A DNA stretch of 64,000 nt from Bacteroidales bacterium (GTDB lineage Bacteria > Bacteroidota > Bacteroidia > Bacteroidales > UBA932): assembly GCA_028690215.1 (NCBI GenBank), contig JAQVBQ010000005.1, forward strand, positions 30,144 to 94,143, read 5' to 3'. Under the pieces are notes generated by a model that was given only the letters and a program-made list of their open reading frames with translations, had not been told where the DNA came from and did no database searches. This document shows, piece by piece, positions 61,534-64,000 of the stretch; within the stretch, counting starts at the first letter, position 1; each line of letters starts with the position of its first letter. The translations under genes and the position numbers were made by a program.

Positions 61534-61669
61534 ACGGAAAAGACCTTGGTTTTTTAGAGATTTTCTGAAGCCGCTTACAAGTTAATGTGGAAATACTGGA
61601 TCAGGGCATTTCAGCCGGAGGGAGCTCGCGACTGAGGATGGACAGCCCTGAGACGGTATTTCTAATTAT

Positions 61670-61789
61670 GTGGCACTGATTTTTCTAATTATCTGTAATA
61701 TTGACTGGTGCAAAATGTTGTAAGAAAGCCATTTATTGCAATGAAATGATTGTCCTTAAAAATGAGGCAATTAGAAAAATCAGTGCCAC
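61670..61789. mobile_element. MITE-like element of 120 bp with perfect 21-bp inverted repeats
   Basis: The 21 bases at 61670-61690 (beginning GTGGCACTGATTTTTC) recur as an exact reverse complement at 61769-61789. The 78 bases between code for nothing I can support. Short length, long perfect terminal repeats and a position beside an accessory patch suggest a MITE or the ends of a decayed insertion sequence. No clear target-site duplication. Confidence 0.6.
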
Positions 61790-61809
61790 TAATAGCACAG
61801 TTTTTGCAG

Positions 61810-61817
61810 TACATTTG
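61810..61817 (+). promoter_or_regulatory. -7 box (TACATTTG) for the MFS gene
   Basis: A perfect TAnnTTTG box 25 bases before the ATG at 61843 and 20 bases beyond the MITE-like element. Confidence 0.5.
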
Positions 61818-61842
61818 CATTTTCATACAAGAAAATCAAAAA

Positions 61843-63060
61843 ATGCCATTCCGAATAGTAGACCAATCCACTCTTACACAGATATTTTCATCCCTGAGGT
61901 CGAAAAACTACAGACTCTATTTCTATGGCCAGGGAATATCACTCATAGGAACCTGGATCCAGAACATTGCACTCAGCTGGCTCGTCTACAGACTCACAGG
62001 ATCGGTGTTTTTGCTCGGACTCGTGGGATTCACCACACAGATACCCACATTCATACTTACACCGTTTACCGGAGTCATAACCGACAGATATGACAGGCTG
62101 GCAATCATGAGAGGCGCGCAGGTGCTCTTCATGATACACGCATTTGTGATGGCATTCCTCGTATTGTCAGGACATATAGAGGTCTGGCACATAATAGCCC
62201 TCAGTATCGTGTTCGGTATCATAAACGCATTTGACGCACCTGCGCGCCAGTCACTCGTTATCGACCTTATAGACGACCCGAAAAACCTCGGCAATGCGAT
62301 AGCACTGAATTCGGCAATATTCAACGGAGCAAGACTCGTCGGCCCGGCAATAGCAGGAATGCTGATAGCGGTGGTAGGAGAGGGAATATGTTTTATGATA
62401 AATGCAATCAGCTTCATTTTTGTGATTGGAGCTCTGTGGCAGATAAAAATTGTCAAGGAGCGCATTGCCCCTCCGGAACAAGACTTCAAGAAGAGCTTTT
62501 TTGAGGGACTCCGATACACATTCGGAACAAAAGAGATCCGCAACCTCATTCTTCTGCTTGGGGTGATGAGTCTGACTGCATTTCCCTCAATTGTGCTCCT
62601 CCCGGCATATGCCAAGGAGATCCTTCACGGTGGCGCGGACACCCTGGGATTCCTGATGTCCGCGCTCGGAGCCGGAGCTCTCATCGGAGCATTGTATATG
62701 GCTTCCAGAAAAAGTACAAAAGGGCTGGAAAATATTATTGCAGTAACCACGATGGTCCTGGCAGCAATGATCTCTCTGACAGGTTTTACTAACTCTATGT
62801 GGCTGGCTCTCGTTTCACTCTCGATAGGTGGTGTAACTATGATCCTTACACTCTCGTCGATTAATACATTGCTCCAGACAACAACCGAAGAACGGATGAG
62901 AGGCCGCGTCATGAGCTTCTACGCCATGGCTCTGATGGGCACACAGCCAATAGGAAACCTTATCGCCGGATCTGTCGCAACCGGTATCGGCATCCCTTGG
63001 ACTATGATCATAGGTGGAGCGGTTACCTTTATCGCAGCCATTGTTTGGAAATCTTTATAA
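61843..63060 (+). CDS. MFS transporter (DHA3/EntS-like exporter)
   Basis: A 405-residue transporter with about 12 membrane helices. The A-like motif between helices 2 and 3 is GVITDRYDRLAIMRG (near 68-82), and FNGARLVGPAIAGML lies in helix 5, both typical of the MFS_3/enterobactin-exporter group. It is likely a proton-driven exporter of drugs or metabolites. The start is the ATG at 61843; the open frame upstream runs through the MITE-like element. Codons are more GC-rich than the AbiE genes just before. Confidence 0.9.
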   Translation: MPFRIVDQSTLTQIFSSLRSKNYRLYFYGQGISLIGTWIQNIALSWLVYRLTGSVFLLGLVGFTTQIPTFILTPFTGVITDRYDRLAIMRGAQVLFMIHAFVMAFLVLSGHIEVWHIIALSIVFGIINAFDAPARQSLVIDLIDDPKNLGNAIALNSAIFNGARLVGPAIAGMLIAVVGEGICFMINAISFIFVIGALWQIKIVKERIAPPEQDFKKSFFEGLRYTFGTKEIRNLILLLGVMSLTAFPSIVLLPAYAKEILHGGADTLGFLMSALGAGALIGALYMASRKSTKGLENIIAVTTMVLAAMISLTGFTNSMWLALVSLSIGGVTMILTLSSINTLLQTTTEERMRGRVMSFYAMALMGTQPIGNLIAGSVATGIGIPWTMIIGGAVTFIAAIVWKSL

Positions 63061-63070
63061 ATTTAATAGA

Positions 63071-63078
63071 TATATTTG
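63071..63078 (+). promoter_or_regulatory. -7 box (TATATTTG) for the DUF6544-like gene
   Basis: A TAnnTTTG match 12 bases before the ATG at 63091. Confidence 0.5.
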
Positions 63079-63090
63079 CAAAAAAAAACA

Positions 63091-63855
63091 ATGAATACTC
63101 TTTATAGGCTTGAAGTTGAGCAGGAGAAGGCAAAGTTAGCCTCTTCCGGCAAGAGCATGATTCTGTCGAAGGAGATGTTGTCATCACTGCCGGAACCATT
63201 GGCAAGGTATATGGTCAAATGCGGATATGAGGGCAGGGAACTTGCCCCTTATGTCGAGCTTGTCTGGAGTGAGGCTGCAATTAAGATGTCGGAAAAAGGG
63301 AAATTCATGAAGATGAAGTGCTATCAGCATAACTTCTCTTCTGAGCCATGCAGGTTGGTTTATATGAAAAGCCGGATTGCAGGGCTCATTCCTTTTGAGG
63401 GGAGGGATAAATTCCAGGATGGAAAAGGGAATATGCTGATCAGGCTTCTGAAGCTATTTATTATAGCAGATGTGAAGGGAGAGGAGATGGATGCCTCTGC
63501 TCTGGTTACTGTTCTGGCCGAGATGCCGATGATTCCCGCCTCTTGTTTTATGCCATACATAACATGGGAAGGCGTAGATATAAACACGGTAAGGGGGAGG
63601 CTCTCTTTCAATGGTATCGTGGTAAGCGGGCTTTTTTCCTTCAATAGTGACGGCGAGTATGTTAGTTTTACCACTGATGACAGATATCAGAGTCAGAAAG
63701 ACGGCTCTCACAAAAATGTCCGCTGGTCTGTCGCAGTAGGGGAGTACATCAAATACGGCGATATATCAATTCCAACCTTGCTTACCGCAAGCTGGAACCA
63801 GGAGGGCGGAGATTTTCAATATTTCCGTGGTAAAATTGCCGGTATAAATTTCTGA
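63091..63855 (+). CDS. DUF6544/DUF6920-like protein
   Basis: A 254-residue soluble protein. LSSLPEPLARYMVKCGYEG (near 27-45) resembles the LPEPVQRYL opening of the DUF6544/6920 family. The rest has the same spacing of short motifs, including LAEMPMIPASCF, ITWEGVD and a final WNQEGGDFQYFRGKI strand. A beta-rich fold with no known activity is expected. The start is the ATG at 63091; a TTG at 63076 lies inside the promoter box. Confidence 0.7.
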   Translation: MNTLYRLEVEQEKAKLASSGKSMILSKEMLSSLPEPLARYMVKCGYEGRELAPYVELVWSEAAIKMSEKGKFMKMKCYQHNFSSEPCRLVYMKSRIAGLIPFEGRDKFQDGKGNMLIRLLKLFIIADVKGEEMDASALVTVLAEMPMIPASCFMPYITWEGVDINTVRGRLSFNGIVVSGLFSFNSDGEYVSFTTDDRYQSQKDGSHKNVRWSVAVGEYIKYGDISIPTLLTASWNQEGGDFQYFRGKIAGINF

Positions 63856-63872
63856 TTTACGAGCTTTTTTAG

Positions 63873-63880
63873 TATATTTG
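63873..63880 (+). promoter_or_regulatory. -7 box (TATATTTG) for the last gene
   Basis: A TAnnTTTG match 19 bases before the ATG at 63900. Confidence 0.45.
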
Positions 63881-63899
63881 GATTAATTATATCCAAATC

Positions 63900-64000
63900 A
63901 TGAAAAAGCTGGATATATATCTGACAATACTGGTCCTGGTGCTCTTGCTGTTAATTTGGCTTATGGACTCGGAAAATCTTATCCGGATTATTCTCTATCT
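63900..64000 (+). CDS. Start of a small membrane protein, 3' end outside the window
   Basis: Thirty-three residues are visible, beginning MKKLDIYLTILVLVLLLLIW, a strong hydrophobic segment, then acidic and aliphatic residues. It runs off the window, so no family can be named. The promoter box upstream supports it as a real gene. Confidence 0.5.
   Translation, partial: MKKLDIYLTILVLVLLLLIWLMDSENLIRIILY

Larger units (their letters stand above)
61534..61842. other. Intergenic stretch with a MITE-like element and a GC-rich inverted repeat
   Basis: No gene is supported. TCAGGGC (61601-61607) and GCCCTGA (61645-61651) bracket an unusually GC-rich 37-base loop. The MITE-like element occupies 61670-61789 and the MFS promoter box 61810-61817. 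Confidence 0.5.

Overview
The window comes from a Bacteroidota chromosome, most likely order Bacteroidales. This is inferred from several features: a fused SecDF, a Porphyromonas-type tryptophanase, the FloA-NfeD pair, SufBCD, a class II (B12-dependent) ribonucleotide reductase, a GldE-like protein next to a phosphopantetheinyl transferase, an S37 peptidase, DUF2147, a TonB-receptor-like outer membrane protein, and many TAnnTTTG -7 promoter boxes with no Shine-Dalgarno sequences. The species cannot be named from the sequence.

Layout. 1-3.1 kb: polyol use (truncated PfkB kinase and mannitol dehydrogenase) convergent with a secreted SGNH hydrolase. 3.2-6.4 kb: a membrane TPR-PAS-HTH regulator divergent from a small beta-barrel protein. 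6.4-10.4 kb: a low-GC accessory stretch with a small membrane protein, an AAA/DUF4143 ATPase behind tandem palindromes, a membrane-anchored XRE regulator, a KilA-N protein and tRNA-Ser(GCU). 10.5-18.6 kb: the envelope operon PD40/SPOR protein-NfeD-FloA, secDF and tnaA. 18.6-24 kb: a MarR-controlled drug or solute exporter operon (marR-tolC-hlyD and two ABC-2 permeases, no ATPase). 24-29.3 kb: a large alpha-2-macroglobulin-like protein. 29.3-49.2 kb: housekeeping genes (UDG-like, rnr, gpmI, dnaE, a ThiL homologue, sufB-pnuC-sufC-sufD, DUF2147, nrdJ-ispE, and the operon tyrS-rbfA-lolC/E-like). 49.2-57.9 kb: S37 peptidase, DUF2156, GldE-like, PPTase, Bcp, patatin and a TonB-receptor-like barrel with a small helical partner. 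58-61.8 kb: a second accessory patch with a hydrophobic-anchor ferredoxin whose start codon abuts an IS4-family element, an AbiEi/AbiEii toxin-antitoxin pair behind four operator-like repeats, and a 120-bp MITE-like element. 61.8-64 kb: an MFS exporter, a DUF6544-like protein and the start of a small membrane protein.

The most unusual points are these. The ThiL homologue has lost almost all the acidic metal- and ATP-binding residues of the family while keeping the fold-defining segments. A PnuC-family vitamin transporter is embedded in the suf operon, divergent from that ThiL homologue. There is a perfect 21-bp inverted-repeat element upstream of the MFS gene, and operator-like arrays precede the AAA ATPase, abiE and marR. 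No CRISPR array, riboswitch or complete prophage was seen, and I found no single multigene system that I can defend as wholly new.
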